A DNA stretch of 54,797 nt from Verrucomicrobiota bacterium (GTDB taxonomy: Bacteria; Verrucomicrobiota; Kiritimatiellia; SS1-B-03-39; UBA6053): positions 1 through 54,797 of the forward strand of contig JAFIGD010000035.1 in NCBI GenBank assembly GCA_020831625.1. The letters run 5' to 3'. A program made the position numbers and the translations under genes. Shown piece by piece: positions 1-9,561 of the stretch. The notes below the pieces were generated by a model, which was given only the letters and a program-made list of their open reading frames with translations, was not told where the DNA came from and did not search any database. The first letter of the stretch is position 1. The number at the start of each line of letters is the position of its first letter.

Positions 1-3000
1 CGGTGTACAATGACGGAATGTTGACGGTCATCAACTGCGCCTTTTCAGACAACAATGCCACTTTCGGCGGGGGCATTGCCAACGACGGGGTCACAATGAT
101 TGTGAACAGCACGTTTGTTGAAAACGGAGCGTTTCAAGGCGGCGCGCTCCATTCTATCGGTAACTCTCTGCTTTTACATATCACGGTTGCCGGAAATACA
201 GCGGACGCGGGGGAAAGTCTTTGGATTGATGCCGGCGCGGAGGTGGTTCTGAATAATTCCATCGTGCTCGGTCCGATTGAGGGCGCATTCCTCGATACGG
301 ATTCCAACCTCATCGGGGGAACTTTTGAGGATGCGGGGCTGGAAACGGACGGCTCCGGAGGGCTGGTGTTTCAAAACAACTGGGGGCAGACACCGACCAT
401 CGCCTTGGTTGCGGGCAGCCCGGCCCTGTTCGCGGGGATGCCGGTCGAAGGGGTTCCCGCAGACCAGCGAGGTGTCGCGCGTCCGCAGGGATTCGCGCCC
501 GATCTCGGAGCGTATGAAGCCGAGATCAATGCGGATGTCATCCTCGGTGACTTGACACAGACCTTTGACAATACGCCGAAAGCCGTCAGCGTCACCACTG
601 ATCCGGCGGATTTGGTTGTCCGCGTCACCTACGACGGATCCTCGGAAGCGCCGACCGATGCGGGATCCTACACCGTGGTGGCCGTCATTGAAAGCGACGG
701 CTACTTCGGCGGCGCCACAGACTCACTGACCATCAACAAGGGTGACCAGACCCTCGACTTCACCGCCATACCCGACCAGGAACCCGGCAACACGGTGACC
801 CTGGCGGCTAGCGCCGGTTCCGGCCTTCCGGTCAGTTTCGCGGTGACATCCGGTCCCGGCACCATCACCGAAGGCGACCAACTCAGTTTCACCGGCGAGG
901 GCCCGGTCGTGGTGACCGCCAGCCAGGGCGGAGACGACAACTGGAATGCCGCCGAACCGGTCAGCCAAACCATTGAAGTCAGAGAATTTTCGCAACTGGA
1001 ACTGGTTATTGATCTGGCGGCGCAGGAAGTTTATATGATCGGGACGTACACGTCTCCAGAGGTGGAGTACGGAAGTGATGCGCCGGGAAGTTTTCGGTTG
1101 GGCTTCAATGGCAATGTGGGAGGGCATATAATCGCTGGTGCGGTCGCGAGTTCCAGCAGCCCGTCTTCTGATTTTGATGAACTTGTAAACGATATTGTAG
1201 TCAGAGGTTCTGCTGAAAGTCTGACGGTTCGTTTAGGCGAATTTTTCAGCTTCGATGCCACCCTGGAAACCGCCCGAATCACGGTGACCGGGAATGGCGA
1301 GAAACGTTCTTTTGCCGGAATCCCCCTGGCAGAAAAAACTTTTTTAACGACTCTGGATGGCCGTACGCTCTATTTTCAACGATTAATCAATGTATCGTCC
1401 TTTGAAAACATCGCCGCCGCGGGGACGATTCAGGTGATCGGAGACAAATTTGACCAGAGCATCACTTTCTCTCCCGAGCCCGAATCCGAACAATGGATCA
1501 ATGCGGAGGTTACATTGGAAGCCGGCGCCGACTCTGAACTGCCGGTAAGCTTCGCGGTCACGGATGGCCCGGGCGCGCTTAACGAAGGGAACAGGTTAAG
1601 CTTCACCGGCACGGGAGATGTCGAAGTAACCGCGACCCAGGCGGGCAATGATGTTTGGAACGCCGCCGAATCGGTGGTGTTGACGTTTACCGTCACCAAG
1701 GCTCCCGCCACCGTAACGATCACCGATTTGGAACGAATCTTTACCGGCGGTCCCATAGAGGTTACTGTCACCACCGTCCCCGACAGCTTGACGGTTAACC
1801 TCACCTACGACGGGGAAACCGATGCCCCCACCGCCGTCGGCAGTTATACCGTCGTTGCCACCATTGATAATCCGATCTATGAAGGCTCCGCCACCGAAAC
1901 GTTAACCATTGCGGAAGTCCCCTCTTTGGTCGTGACCACGCTGGATGATGTGATCGATCCCACCGACGGGCAGACCAGTCTGCGCGAGGCCATTGCTCAT
2001 GCCGAGACCCTGGCCGGACCGCAAACCATCACTTTCTCCGACACGGAGGCCGCTGGTGCCGTCGATTTCCACGACGGCACCTTCCGCACCATCACTTTGG
2101 GCGGCACCCAGTTGACCGTGTCCAGTGATGTCACAATTGAAGGGCCGGGGGCGGACCGTCTGGCGATCAGCGGCAACAATGAAAGCCGGGTGTTCGAGTT
2201 TTTGTCCAACAGCACCTCCACGCTTTTCGGCCTGGGCATCACCGAGGGAAATTCAATCGGAACCGGGGAAGGTGGCGGTATTTTGAATAATGGCGGCAGC
2301 CTCCTGGTGGATTCATGTCGAATTGTGGGCAATTCCGCCTCGAATGGAGGCGGCATTTCGACCCGGAACGGACAGTTGGTGGTTCGCGACAGCACGCTTT
2401 CGGAAAACACAGCGGTCACCAATGGCGGCGGGATCAGTATTTTTTCCGGCACTGCGACCATCCTCAGCAGTACCCTTGCTGACAATATGGCTGAATCCGG
2501 AGGAGGGGTGTACACGTTCACCCTCAGCGGAGGTTTGACTTCTTCGCCCGCGACCATCATTCGCAACAGTACCCTCAGTGGCAATACCGCGGACTCCTCA
2601 TTTGCTCAAAGAGGTGGCGGGGTGGCCAATTTTAATGGGGTCACCGAGATCACCTCCAGCACGATCACGGCGAATACCGGGGAGGGGTCCAGCGGCATCT
2701 TTTCCTTTAATGACAGTGTGACCGTGACTCGCATCGGGCAATCGATTGTGGCCGGCAACGTTGGTCCGGAACTCAGAGGCCAGAATACCATTCAACGTTT
2801 TGTCAGTCTTGGCCATAACCTCATCGGGGTCGCCGGGGACAATGTCGATTTCGACCTGGATTTCAACGAAACGGGCGATCAGACCGGCATCACCGAACCG
2901 CTGCTAGGGCCCCTCGCCGACAACGGTGGGCCGACGCTGACCCATGCGCTGCTTCCAGGCAGTCCGGCGATCGGCGCTTCGGTGGTCGTGGCCGGAGTCG

Positions 3001-6000
3001 ACACCGACCAGCGAGGCGTGCCCCGTCCGCAGGGTGACAATCCGGATATTGGGGCGTATGAACGGGGACTGAGTCCGCAGGCACTTGACTTCCCGGTGAT
3101 TCCCGAACAGTTGGCTCCCGTTCCGCTGACCTTGTCCGCCACCGCCTCCTCCGGCCTGGAGGTCACGTTCGAGGTTCTGGGCGGTCCGGCCACCCTGGCG
3201 GGCAACACGCTCACTTTTACCGGCGAAGGCTCGGTGCAGGTGCAGGCCACCCAGGCCGGCAATTCCGAGTTTTTGCCCGCCGACCCGGTGGTGCGCTCCT
3301 TCGAGGTGGTGAAGGCAAACGCCACTATTTTTCTCGGCGGGCTGACGCAAACCTTTAATGGTTCACCCAGATCGGTCAACATTACGACAAGTCCCTCGAG
3401 TCTGGATTTTGTAAAAACCTACGACGGACTACCGGATCTTCCCGTCAATGCCGGGACGTATCTTGTTTCGGTTGAAGTGGTGGATGATTTCTATGAAGGC
3501 GTGATCACCGATATTCAATTTACAATTCAGCCCGCCAACCAAACCATCACCTTCGCGGAGATCGATGATCAAATCGTGAATCAATCCATCCCCCTGACCG
3601 CGACGGTGAACTCTGGTTTGGAAATCGTTTACAGTGTAACCGGTCCGGCCAGCTTATCCGGAAGCACCCTCACCGTCACCGGAACGGGTCTCATAGAAGT
3701 GACCGCCACCCAGGAGGGTGATACCAATTGGAATGGGGCTGAACCGGTCACCCGGACGTTCACCGGGCGGGAAACTCCCTCCCTCGTTGTCACCACTGTG
3801 GAGGATGTCGTCGATCCTACCGATGAACAGACCAGTCTGCGGGAGGCGATCACGTATGCTGCCACATTGGACGGACCGCAGACGATCACCTTTTCCAACA
3901 CCGAGGCCAACGGGGCGGTCAATTTCCATGATGGCTCCTTCCGCACCATCACCTTGAATGGGAGCCAGTTGACCGTTTCCAGCGATGTCACGATCGAGGG
4001 ACCGGGGGCGGAATTCCTGGCGATCAGCGGCAATAATCAAAGCCGGGTCATGCGTTTTACGTCAGGGACCACCAGTACCCTCGAGGGGCTGTCCCTTACC
4101 CAGGGTGCCACGGATGGCTCCGGCGGGGGCATTTTCAGTGAGTTGGCCTCGCTTACCCTCACGCGAATGACGATTTTTAACAATCAGGCTGACGATCTAG
4201 GCGGGGGCGTTCACCACTTTAACGGGACGTTGCATGTCAACCAGAGTACAATATCCGGAAATTCCGCCTTTAGGGGGGGCGGGATTCATACCCAATCGGC
4301 TGCGGGTTCGGCGACAGACCCGGCCGGCATCATGATTCGCAACAGCACGATCAGCGGAAACACCGCTACAGATACGGGCGGGGGCGTCCGGAATGTTAGC
4401 GGAGTGATGGAAATCACCCACAGTACCCTTACCTCCAATACCGCTAATTCCGGAGGAGGCGTGTGGTCTTGGAATGACGGTGATACCGCCACCCGGATCG
4501 GTCAATCCATTGTCGCGGGAAATAGCGGAGGAGAATTGGTAGGGTTTTTCACCCTTCAGCGTTATGTCAGCCTGGGTCACAACCTGATTGGTCAGGACGT
4601 TGTGAATGTTGATTTCAACATCGAGTTCAACGAGACCGGCGATCAGACGGGCATTGCCAATCCATTGCTGGGACCGCTGGCCGACAACGGCGGTCCGACC
4701 CTGACCCACGCGCCGCTCGCGGGCAGTCCGGCACTCGGCGCTTCGGTGGTTGTGGGGGGCGTGAACACCGACCAGCGGGGCGTGGCCCGTCCGCAGGGTG
4801 CAGCGCCGGATATCGGTGCGTTTGAGCGGGTGTTGACGGATCAGGAGATCACGAATGTTTCGCTGGTGGCGGGCACCCGGGTCGCGGTGAATTCTTCGGT
4901 GACGTTGAGCGGGACGGCATCCAGCGGCCTGGCGGTTGAATTTGAAAGCCTGACCCCCGACACGGTGGAGATCAGCGGAGACACCGCCACCTTCATCGGC
5001 ACCGGGGATGCCCGGATTCGGTTCAGTCAGCCCGGAGATGCAAGCTGGAATCCAGCCGAGCCGATTGACATCGACGTGATCGTCGGCGGCGAGATCACCG
5101 GAATTTCGCCGGACAAAGCCAACATCGGCGGCGGAATTGAGGCGGTGATTTCGGGCAACGGACTCGGAAACGGCTCGGACATCAGCGAAGTGCTGCTTGC
5201 GGGGGTGCCGGCGGCGATTCTCTCGCAGACCGCCGGTTCGGTGACGGTACGTGTGAATGCCGCCGAAACCGCCGGGGCAGGGGATGTGGTGGTCACATCG
5301 GCTTCGGGCGGAACAATGGTGCTGGAGGACGGCTTCGAATACCTGTTCCTGGCCGCGCCGGAGCAGCTGGATCCGGTTGACATCACTTCCGAAAGCCTGG
5401 TGGCCCGATGGGAACTGGTGCCAGAGGCGGACAACCATCTGCTGGATGTGGGGCTCGATCAGAACTTCGACACCTACCTGCCCGGATTTGAAAAGCTGGA
5501 TGTGGTCAATGCCACCCAGCAACTGATCCCCGGCCTTACGGAAGGGGAATGGTACGCGGTCCGCCTGTTCGCCCGGAATGAACACGGGTTGAGTCTGCCG
5601 TCCCGCACGGTGTGGGTGCCGACCGGAAACAACCTGCCGTTTGTCACCAACCCGCCGACCTCGGGGCCGGTCTCTTCGGGGGCCACCCTGTTCTTCAACC
5701 CGGCGTTTATGTTCCACGGCTCCGGCATGATCTATTCTGTGGCCTCCAGTGATTCGAATGTGGTGGATGCCGCCATAAATGCGAACGGTTTGCTGCGGAT
5801 GGAAATGATGCAGCCGGGTCAGGCGGTGATTACGGTGACCGCCACGGATCCGGACACCGGTTACAGCAGCAGCCACGCGTTCACCATTGATGTGGTGGAC
5901 GATCAGCCGACGGTTGAACGCGACGAATTCCTTCCCCGCGAGCCCTGGAACATGCGGTTCACGCAACAGGTGGAGATCCGGAACACCTCGGGCATGGACG

Positions 6001-6497
6001 CGATCGGGGTGCGGGTATTGTTCTCAGATCTTGCTCCCGGAACCACCGTGGAAAACCGCACCGGCGAGGCCGAGGACGGCCGGCCGATTCTGGACGTGAC
6101 CACCGGCTTCCCGGCGGGGGATGTGCTGACGTTCAACATTGTGTATCTGGCCACCACGGTGTCACCGGAGGCGCAGCCGCCCACCTTGGATTTTGAATAC
6201 ATCCTGACGGATTTCCGGCCGCCACTGCCGGGGGTCGGGACGATGATCACCCGTCAAATCCTGTTGCAGGACGGAACCGGGCGCATGGTGCTGGAGTTTG
6301 AAAGTATTCCCGGAGCCCTGTACGCCATTGAATACATGAATCATTTTCCCGATGGCGATTGGATTGAGGTGCCGCTCCGGCTGCGGGCGGGTGCGAACCG
6401 CACCCAGTGGATCGATGCCGGCCCGCCGGCCACGCTGCCCATGGAGGGTGTGCGGGTCTACCGTGTGAAACAAATGGGTGAAGGAGAAGGACAATGA
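1..6497 (+). CDS. Giant secreted beta-helix/MBG repeat protein, 5'-truncated by the window edge
   Basis: The reading frame is open from the first base, so the N-terminus, including any signal peptide, lies outside. The visible 2,164 residues are modular. A partial right-handed beta-helix domain (about 1-175) ends in a DQRGVARPQG-type motif. CSLREA-like beta-helix modules follow at about 640-1025 and 1258-1612, each opening with a TSLREAI motif and rich in SGN/GGG turns. Between them lie MBG/Ig-like domains with YDG motifs and repeated sandwiches containing a QTLDF/QTITF start. A TIG/IPT domain (about 1696-1781), a fibronectin III-like domain (about 1785-1873) and two further beta domains complete the protein. 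I infer a surface or extracellular adhesin-like protein. No catalytic motif is evident. The next gene overlaps by four bases (ATGA), so the two are probably co-expressed. Confidence 0.85.
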   Translation, partial: VYNDGMLTVINCAFSDNNATFGGGIANDGVTMIVNSTFVENGAFQGGALHSIGNSLLLHITVAGNTADAGESLWIDAGAEVVLNNSIVLGPIEGAFLDTDSNLIGGTFEDAGLETDGSGGLVFQNNWGQTPTIALVAGSPALFAGMPVEGVPADQRGVARPQGFAPDLGAYEAEINADVILGDLTQTFDNTPKAVSVTTDPADLVVRVTYDGSSEAPTDAGSYTVVAVIESDGYFGGATDSLTINKGDQTLDFTAIPDQEPGNTVTLAASAGSGLPVSFAVTSGPGTITEGDQLSFTGEGPVVVTASQGGDDNWNAAEPVSQTIEVREFSQLELVIDLAAQEVYMIGTYTSPEVEYGSDAPGSFRLGFNGNVGGHIIAGAVASSSSPSSDFDELVNDIVVRGSAESLTVRLGEFFSFDATLETARITVTGNGEKRSFAGIPLAEKTFLTTLDGRTLYFQRLINVSSFENIAAAGTIQVIGDKFDQSITFSPEPESEQWINAEVTLEAGADSELPVSFAVTDGPGALNEGNRLSFTGTGDVEVTATQAGNDVWNAAESVVLTFTVTKAPATVTITDLERIFTGGPIEVTVTTVPDSLTVNLTYDGETDAPTAVGSYTVVATIDNPIYEGSATETLTIAEVPSLVVTTLDDVIDPTDGQTSLREAIAHAETLAGPQTITFSDTEAAGAVDFHDGTFRTITLGGTQLTVSSDVTIEGPGADRLAISGNNESRVFEFLSNSTSTLFGLGITEGNSIGTGEGGGILNNGGSLLVDSCRIVGNSASNGGGISTRNGQLVVRDSTLSENTAVTNGGGISIFSGTATILSSTLADNMAESGGGVYTFTLSGGLTSSPATIIRNSTLSGNTADSSFAQRGGGVANFNGVTEITSSTITANTGEGSSGIFSFNDSVTVTRIGQSIVAGNVGPELRGQNTIQRFVSLGHNLIGVAGDNVDFDLDFNETGDQTGITEPLLGPLADNGGPTLTHALLPGSPAIGASVVVAGVDTDQRGVPRPQGDNPDIGAYERGLSPQALDFPVIPEQLAPVPLTLSATASSGLEVTFEVLGGPATLAGNTLTFTGEGSVQVQATQAGNSEFLPADPVVRSFEVVKANATIFLGGLTQTFNGSPRSVNITTSPSSLDFVKTYDGLPDLPVNAGTYLVSVEVVDDFYEGVITDIQFTIQPANQTITFAEIDDQIVNQSIPLTATVNSGLEIVYSVTGPASLSGSTLTVTGTGLIEVTATQEGDTNWNGAEPVTRTFTGRETPSLVVTTVEDVVDPTDEQTSLREAITYAATLDGPQTITFSNTEANGAVNFHDGSFRTITLNGSQLTVSSDVTIEGPGAEFLAISGNNQSRVMRFTSGTTSTLEGLSLTQGATDGSGGGIFSELASLTLTRMTIFNNQADDLGGGVHHFNGTLHVNQSTISGNSAFRGGGIHTQSAAGSATDPAGIMIRNSTISGNTATDTGGGVRNVSGVMEITHSTLTSNTANSGGGVWSWNDGDTATRIGQSIVAGNSGGELVGFFTLQRYVSLGHNLIGQDVVNVDFNIEFNETGDQTGIANPLLGPLADNGGPTLTHAPLAGSPALGASVVVGGVNTDQRGVARPQGAAPDIGAFERVLTDQEITNVSLVAGTRVAVNSSVTLSGTASSGLAVEFESLTPDTVEISGDTATFIGTGDARIRFSQPGDASWNPAEPIDIDVIVGGEITGISPDKANIGGGIEAVISGNGLGNGSDISEVLLAGVPAAILSQTAGSVTVRVNAAETAGAGDVVVTSASGGTMVLEDGFEYLFLAAPEQLDPVDITSESLVARWELVPEADNHLLDVGLDQNFDTYLPGFEKLDVVNATQQLIPGLTEGEWYAVRLFARNEHGLSLPSRTVWVPTGNNLPFVTNPPTSGPVSSGATLFFNPAFMFHGSGMIYSVASSDSNVVDAAINANGLLRMEMMQPGQAVITVTATDPDTGYSSSHAFTIDVVDDQPTVERDEFLPREPWNMRFTQQVEIRNTSGMDAIGVRVLFSDLAPGTTVENRTGEAEDGRPILDVTTGFPAGDVLTFNIVYLATTVSPEAQPPTLDFEYILTDFRPPLPGVGTMITRQILLQDGTGRMVLEFESIPGALYAIEYMNHFPDGDWIEVPLRLRAGANRTQWIDAGPPATLPMEGVRVYRVKQMGEGEGQ

Positions 6498-7720
6498 GGC
6501 GTTTCAATATCATTTCGGACTCGAAATTACTGTTTAGTGTTGTTCTTGCCCTGAGCACGGGCGCTGTTTCTGCGGAGTGGGTGGTGGAGGCCGGCCCGTG
6601 GTATCGCGGGGACATGCGCATTCGGGTGGAGGGCGGTTCCCGCGCCGCCGAAAGCGGGCGACAGGTGTCCCGTCCCGGAGTCGCGGGCGGATTTGCCGCA
6701 GTGGATCTGTCCGGCAATGCGGACGACGGTTCCGCGCAAATCCTCCGTTTCTTTGATGACGGTTTTGTGGGGCCTTCCGGGTTGCCGCTGTTTTTTAACG
6801 ATGGGCAAACCGCGTTCTTCGGTTTTCAAAGCGACAGCCAGCATGACGCGGGTTCCGGAACGCTGACGTTCACCCGTACACTGAGCGGGCAGGACTCGGC
6901 CCGGCGCACGGTGACCACCCTGAATTCTGAAGGCGGAACCTGGCGGGACGCGGGGGATTTGGACGGCGCCGGGGTCAACGTCCGTTTGGGCCGGGTGCTG
7001 GTCCGCAGAGAAGGGCTGGATGTCAGCGCGCAACTTCAGGGCGGCTGGCTGGGCGGTATTGACCGGACCCTGCAGTCCCGCAACGCCTTCCGGCAGACCT
7101 CACTTGAGACCATCCGGGAAACCCGTTCCGAACGCGCCGAGAGCACCCGGTTTGTGTATGACACCTTTGGAAATCCCGTTTTTCCCTCGGCGCCGTACGC
7201 CATGGAGGATCCGGAGGGGACGGGGCCGTTACTTTCCGACACGCCGATTGCGGTGTTGCCCGGAGCGGCCACGCAATCGCTGAGTGATCAGGTGACGGGA
7301 CGCCGTCAACAGACCGCCGTGAGCCAGGTGCGGCTTCAGTCCGAAGCGGAACTGTTCGTTTTCGGTCTGGGCCCCCGGATCCGCTGGACGGTCACCGATA
7401 CGGTCTCGCTTTTTGTGGAGGGAGGCGGGACCTTGAACCTGCTGGATGCCAGCCTGCGGCGCAGTGAAACCTTTGCGGTGGATACCGGCCGGGTGTTGGG
7501 GCAATGGAGCGACCGCGCCGATGAACAGAAATGGCTTTGGGGCGCGTCGTTTTCTCTGGGCGCGCAATGGCGCCTGAATGACCGGCTGCACCTGAGTGTC
7601 GCCGGCGGGTACGACTGGGTGGAGTCGACCCGGATCGCGGTGGGGCCCGACCGGGTGACCTACGATTTGAGCGGGTATCAGGTGGATCTGGTCCTTGGCT
7701 GGCGTTTCGGGAACCGGTGA
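6494..7720 (+). CDS. Probable outer-membrane beta-barrel protein
   Basis: 408 residues. A typical signal peptide (hydrophobic stretch then VSAEW) predicts cleavage near residue 28. The mature part is rich in alternating polar/hydrophobic strands, and the last strands (HLSVAGGYDWVE, YQVDLVLGWRFGNR) look like the end of an outer-membrane barrel. The start overlaps the stop of the giant repeat protein as ATGA, which indicates translational coupling. A reasonable inference is that this protein anchors or exports its large partner, but nothing in the sequence proves that. No family name is certain. An alternative is a periplasmic beta-rich protein. Confidence 0.75.
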   Translation: MRRFNIISDSKLLFSVVLALSTGAVSAEWVVEAGPWYRGDMRIRVEGGSRAAESGRQVSRPGVAGGFAAVDLSGNADDGSAQILRFFDDGFVGPSGLPLFFNDGQTAFFGFQSDSQHDAGSGTLTFTRTLSGQDSARRTVTTLNSEGGTWRDAGDLDGAGVNVRLGRVLVRREGLDVSAQLQGGWLGGIDRTLQSRNAFRQTSLETIRETRSERAESTRFVYDTFGNPVFPSAPYAMEDPEGTGPLLSDTPIAVLPGAATQSLSDQVTGRRQQTAVSQVRLQSEAELFVFGLGPRIRWTVTDTVSLFVEGGGTLNLLDASLRRSETFAVDTGRVLGQWSDRADEQKWLWGASFSLGAQWRLNDRLHLSVAGGYDWVESTRIAVGPDRVTYDLSGYQVDLVLGWRFGNR

Positions 7721-7741
7721 GCACGGAAAGCGTCCGCGGTC

Positions 7742-7770
7742 TTGCAAGTTTTGCGCGGAGAGCATATACA
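7742..7770 (+). promoter_or_regulatory. Sigma70-type promoter for folK-yidD
   Basis: TTGCAA (7742-7747) and TATACA (7765-7770) are separated by exactly 17 bases, a near-consensus housekeeping promoter. Transcription would start near 7777, about 38 bases before the folK start. It lies in the 94-base gap after the barrel gene, so folK is probably independent of the upstream pair. Confidence 0.7.
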
Positions 7771-7814
7771 GTGCGCGGATTTGATGACACCGCAACCTTT
7801 AACCGGAAGATCCT

Positions 7815-8336
7815 TTGAACACGGACCGCATACAGATCGGATTATCACTGGGCACCAATTTGGGTGACCGGATTCGCAACATGTCCAATGCGCGGGCGGC
7901 GATTTTGGCGACCGAGGATGCGTGCGAGGTCGGAAAGAGTTCGCTTTGGGAGACGGAGCCTGTGGACGTGAAGGCGGAATATCAGCATTTGAAGTTTTTG
8001 AACGCGGTGCTGATTATTGAAACGGCGCTGACCGCTCAGGAGTGGTTGCTGTATATCGCCAAACTGGAGGCGGATTTCGGGCGCAGACGGGAGGGCGGCG
8101 ACAAAAACGCGCCCCGCGAAATCGATATTGATATCATTTTCGCCGGGGATCAGTTGATCGGTTCCGGCGGTTTGGTGGTGCCGCATCCGCGCTGGGCTGA
8201 GCGCCGCTTTGTGGTGCAGCCTCTGGCAGAACTGCAGCCGGAGCGGATCCTTCCGGGCAGTGAACGGACGGTGGCGGAGATTTTAGCGGACCTGCCGGGC
8301 GAGGAGGAACTGGTGAGGCTGGACCGGGATTGGTGA
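7815..8336 (+). CDS. folK: 2-amino-4-hydroxy-6-hydroxymethyldihydropteridine pyrophosphokinase
   Basis: 173 residues, normal for the family. HPPK transfers pyrophosphate from ATP to 6-hydroxymethyl-7,8-dihydropterin in cytosolic folate synthesis. Visible family marks are the N-terminal SLGTNLGDR loop, the SSLWETEPVD segment, FLNAVLIIET, and the ATP/Mg-binding APREIDIDIIFAG motif, followed by VPHPRWAERRFVVQPLAEL. The start is TTG at 7815 with GGAAG at 7804-7808; no in-frame ATG precedes the conserved region. The stop TGA overlaps the GTG start of yidD, so the two form a bicistron driven by the promoter at 7742. Confidence 0.93.
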   Translation: MNTDRIQIGLSLGTNLGDRIRNMSNARAAILATEDACEVGKSSLWETEPVDVKAEYQHLKFLNAVLIIETALTAQEWLLYIAKLEADFGRRREGGDKNAPREIDIDIIFAGDQLIGSGGLVVPHPRWAERRFVVQPLAELQPERILPGSERTVAEILADLPGEEELVRLDRDW

Positions 8337-8737
8337 AGACGCTGCGGATTGTTCTGGCCTCGCCGTTTCTGGCGTTGCTCTATGCCTACCGCTGGCTGCT
8401 TTCGCCGGCGCTGCATCTGGTTCTCGGACCGCTGGGCGGAGGGTGCCGGTTTCAACCGACGTGCTCACGGTACGCGATTGAGGCGTTGAAGACGTACCCG
8501 CTGCACCGGGCGCTGTGGCTGATTGTGCGGCGGGTGGGGCGGTGTCATCCCTGGGGCGGGGAGGGGTATGACCCGGTGCCGCCCCGGATGCATGTTGTTG
8601 ATTTACGAACGAAATGCGGTCAGGATCGAACGGATCACGAAGACGACCGCGCCCACGCCCAGCGCAATGAGGGCGAACCAGAAGAAAAAGATGAGCATGA
8701 GCGCAAACAGGGCCAGTCCGGCCAGGCCGATGAGTAA
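8333..8737 (+). CDS. yidD: Membrane protein insertion efficiency factor YidD with a C-terminal extension
   Basis: The first ~85 residues are a complete YidD: an amphipathic N-terminal helix, GGGCRFQPTCSRYAIEAL with the conserved cysteines, and CHPWGGEGYDPVP. YidD assists YidC-dependent insertion of inner-membrane proteins. Family members usually end right after the DPVP motif. Here the frame runs on for about 50 residues of charged, Glu/Asp/Arg/Gln-rich sequence. That extension is exactly antisense to the 3' part of the small membrane-protein gene at 8603-8851, so it is probably a read-through tail produced by loss of the original stop. GTG at 8333 overlaps the folK stop; TTG at 8330 is possible. 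Confidence 0.85.
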   Translation: MKTLRIVLASPFLALLYAYRWLLSPALHLVLGPLGGGCRFQPTCSRYAIEALKTYPLHRALWLIVRRVGRCHPWGGEGYDPVPPRMHVVDLRTKCGQDRTDHEDDRAHAQRNEGEPEEKDEHERKQGQSGQADE

Positions 8738-8851
8738 GCCGACAAGGGGGTGAACCTGTTTGACGGAGTAATTAAAGCTGTAGACCCGCTCGCCGGTTTC
8801 TTCGGAGTCTCGGCGGTGCGGGGGCGGTATGTGTTCGGGGGTGTATTCCAT
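8603..8851 (-). CDS. Small two-helix membrane protein
   Basis: 82 residues. A charged, proline-rich N-terminus (about 1-30) is followed by two closely spaced hydrophobic helices (about 35-55 and 58-76), rich in Leu, Phe and Ala, with a short basic C-terminus. I do not recognise the family. The strong hydrophobic pattern and normal start suggest a real gene rather than a shadow of yidD. It converges on yidD and shares 135 bases with it. It lies 60 bases downstream of the toxin gene on the same strand and could be transcribed with it. Confidence 0.6.
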   Translation of the reverse strand: MEYTPEHIPPPHRRDSEETGERVYSFNYSVKQVHPLVGLLIGLAGLALFALMLIFFFWFALIALGVGAVVFVIRSILTAFRS

Positions 8852-8911
8852 AGCCTTAAGGTGTCCCAGCTTATTGAAAATGCAATATTTGTTCTGACGG
8901 ATTCGAAGAAG

Positions 8912-9331
8912 TCAGTTTGGTTGTATCAATTCCACAGAAGGAAAATAGGTTTGATAACGCGACACATCGGCGGTTACAATTGGACATGACAGGACCTGAG
9001 CGTGAGCACCAATAAAAAAGTCAGGTAATGGAATTTTGGTGGTGGGTATGGGGCCGGAAAGACTACGGGCATTCAGATATTCAGCAAAGGCTGATGCCGC
9101 CACATCCGCTGACTCCCATGGCAGGTCCATCAATTGGATTCCCAAGCCTTGAAGTCGTTTTGTCAGGGTGAATGGATTTTCATCACCAACCGCCAGCTCT
9201 GCAAGAATGATTGGGTTTACAAAAGCCTCCCGCTTGATAATGCCTTCCGAAAGCTTTTGCTTAGACCACGTGTGAAAGGAGGATGCCAGGTCAAAACTGT
9301 AGATTAAGATGTTGGTGTCAAACAGTTTCAC
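8912..9331 (-). CDS. vapC: PIN-domain ribonuclease toxin (VapC family)
   Basis: 139 residues, the usual VapC size. PIN toxins cut tRNA or rRNA using Mg2+ held by acidic residues. The expected set is visible: D5 in MKLFDTNILIYSFD, E45 in ILAELAVGDE, D104 in LPDFFIGAHA and D122 in IVTADVSRY. The ATG overlaps the antitoxin stop by four bases (ATGA), the classic toxin-antitoxin coupling. The pair is on the minus strand, and its own palindromic operator lies upstream of the antitoxin. The RNA target cannot be read from sequence. Confidence 0.88.
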   Translation of the reverse strand: MKLFDTNILIYSFDLASSFHTWSKQKLSEGIIKREAFVNPIILAELAVGDENPFTLTKRLQGLGIQLMDLPWESADVAASAFAEYLNARSLSGPIPTTKIPLPDFFIGAHAQVLSCPIVTADVSRYQTYFPSVELIQPN

Positions 9332-9561
9332 AGTTCACGTGTATCCTTACAAAGTCCATCCCAGGATCTACGTGGGGTTAATGCGTATTCGGACCATCGT
9401 CTTTCCTGTTCGGTTTGGGAAAACGTCTGCGTTGTTTCCTGAGGAACCAAACGCAGTAGTTCCAGATGCCCGGCTTCAATTTCCCGGACCTGGAAGCACT
9501 CCCCTGGCGAAATCCCAGGAAGCACGACTCGTTTTTTTTGGTCGGCAATGCAAACTTTCAT
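9328..9561 (-). CDS. AbrB-like antitoxin of the VapC pair
   Basis: 77 residues. The N-terminal half (VCIADQKKRVVLPGISPGECFQV) has the pattern of an AbrB/MazE swapped-hairpin DNA-binding domain, expected to bind the operator and repress the operon. The C-terminal half, with an ERRWSEYAL segment, would wrap the toxin. The start codon and first codons lie inside the right half of the 43-base palindrome at 9549-9591. No Shine-Dalgarno sequence is visible. The promoter position predicts transcription starting at or next to the ATG, that is, a leaderless mRNA. Confidence 0.75.
   Translation of the reverse strand: MKVCIADQKKRVVLPGISPGECFQVREIEAGHLELLRLVPQETTQTFSQTEQERRWSEYALTPRRSWDGLCKDTREL

Noticed and set aside
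4197-5966. Minus-strand 589-codon ORF inside the giant repeat protein
   Set aside because: Shadow frame with Arg/His/Gly bias; the plus strand has clear repeat domains.
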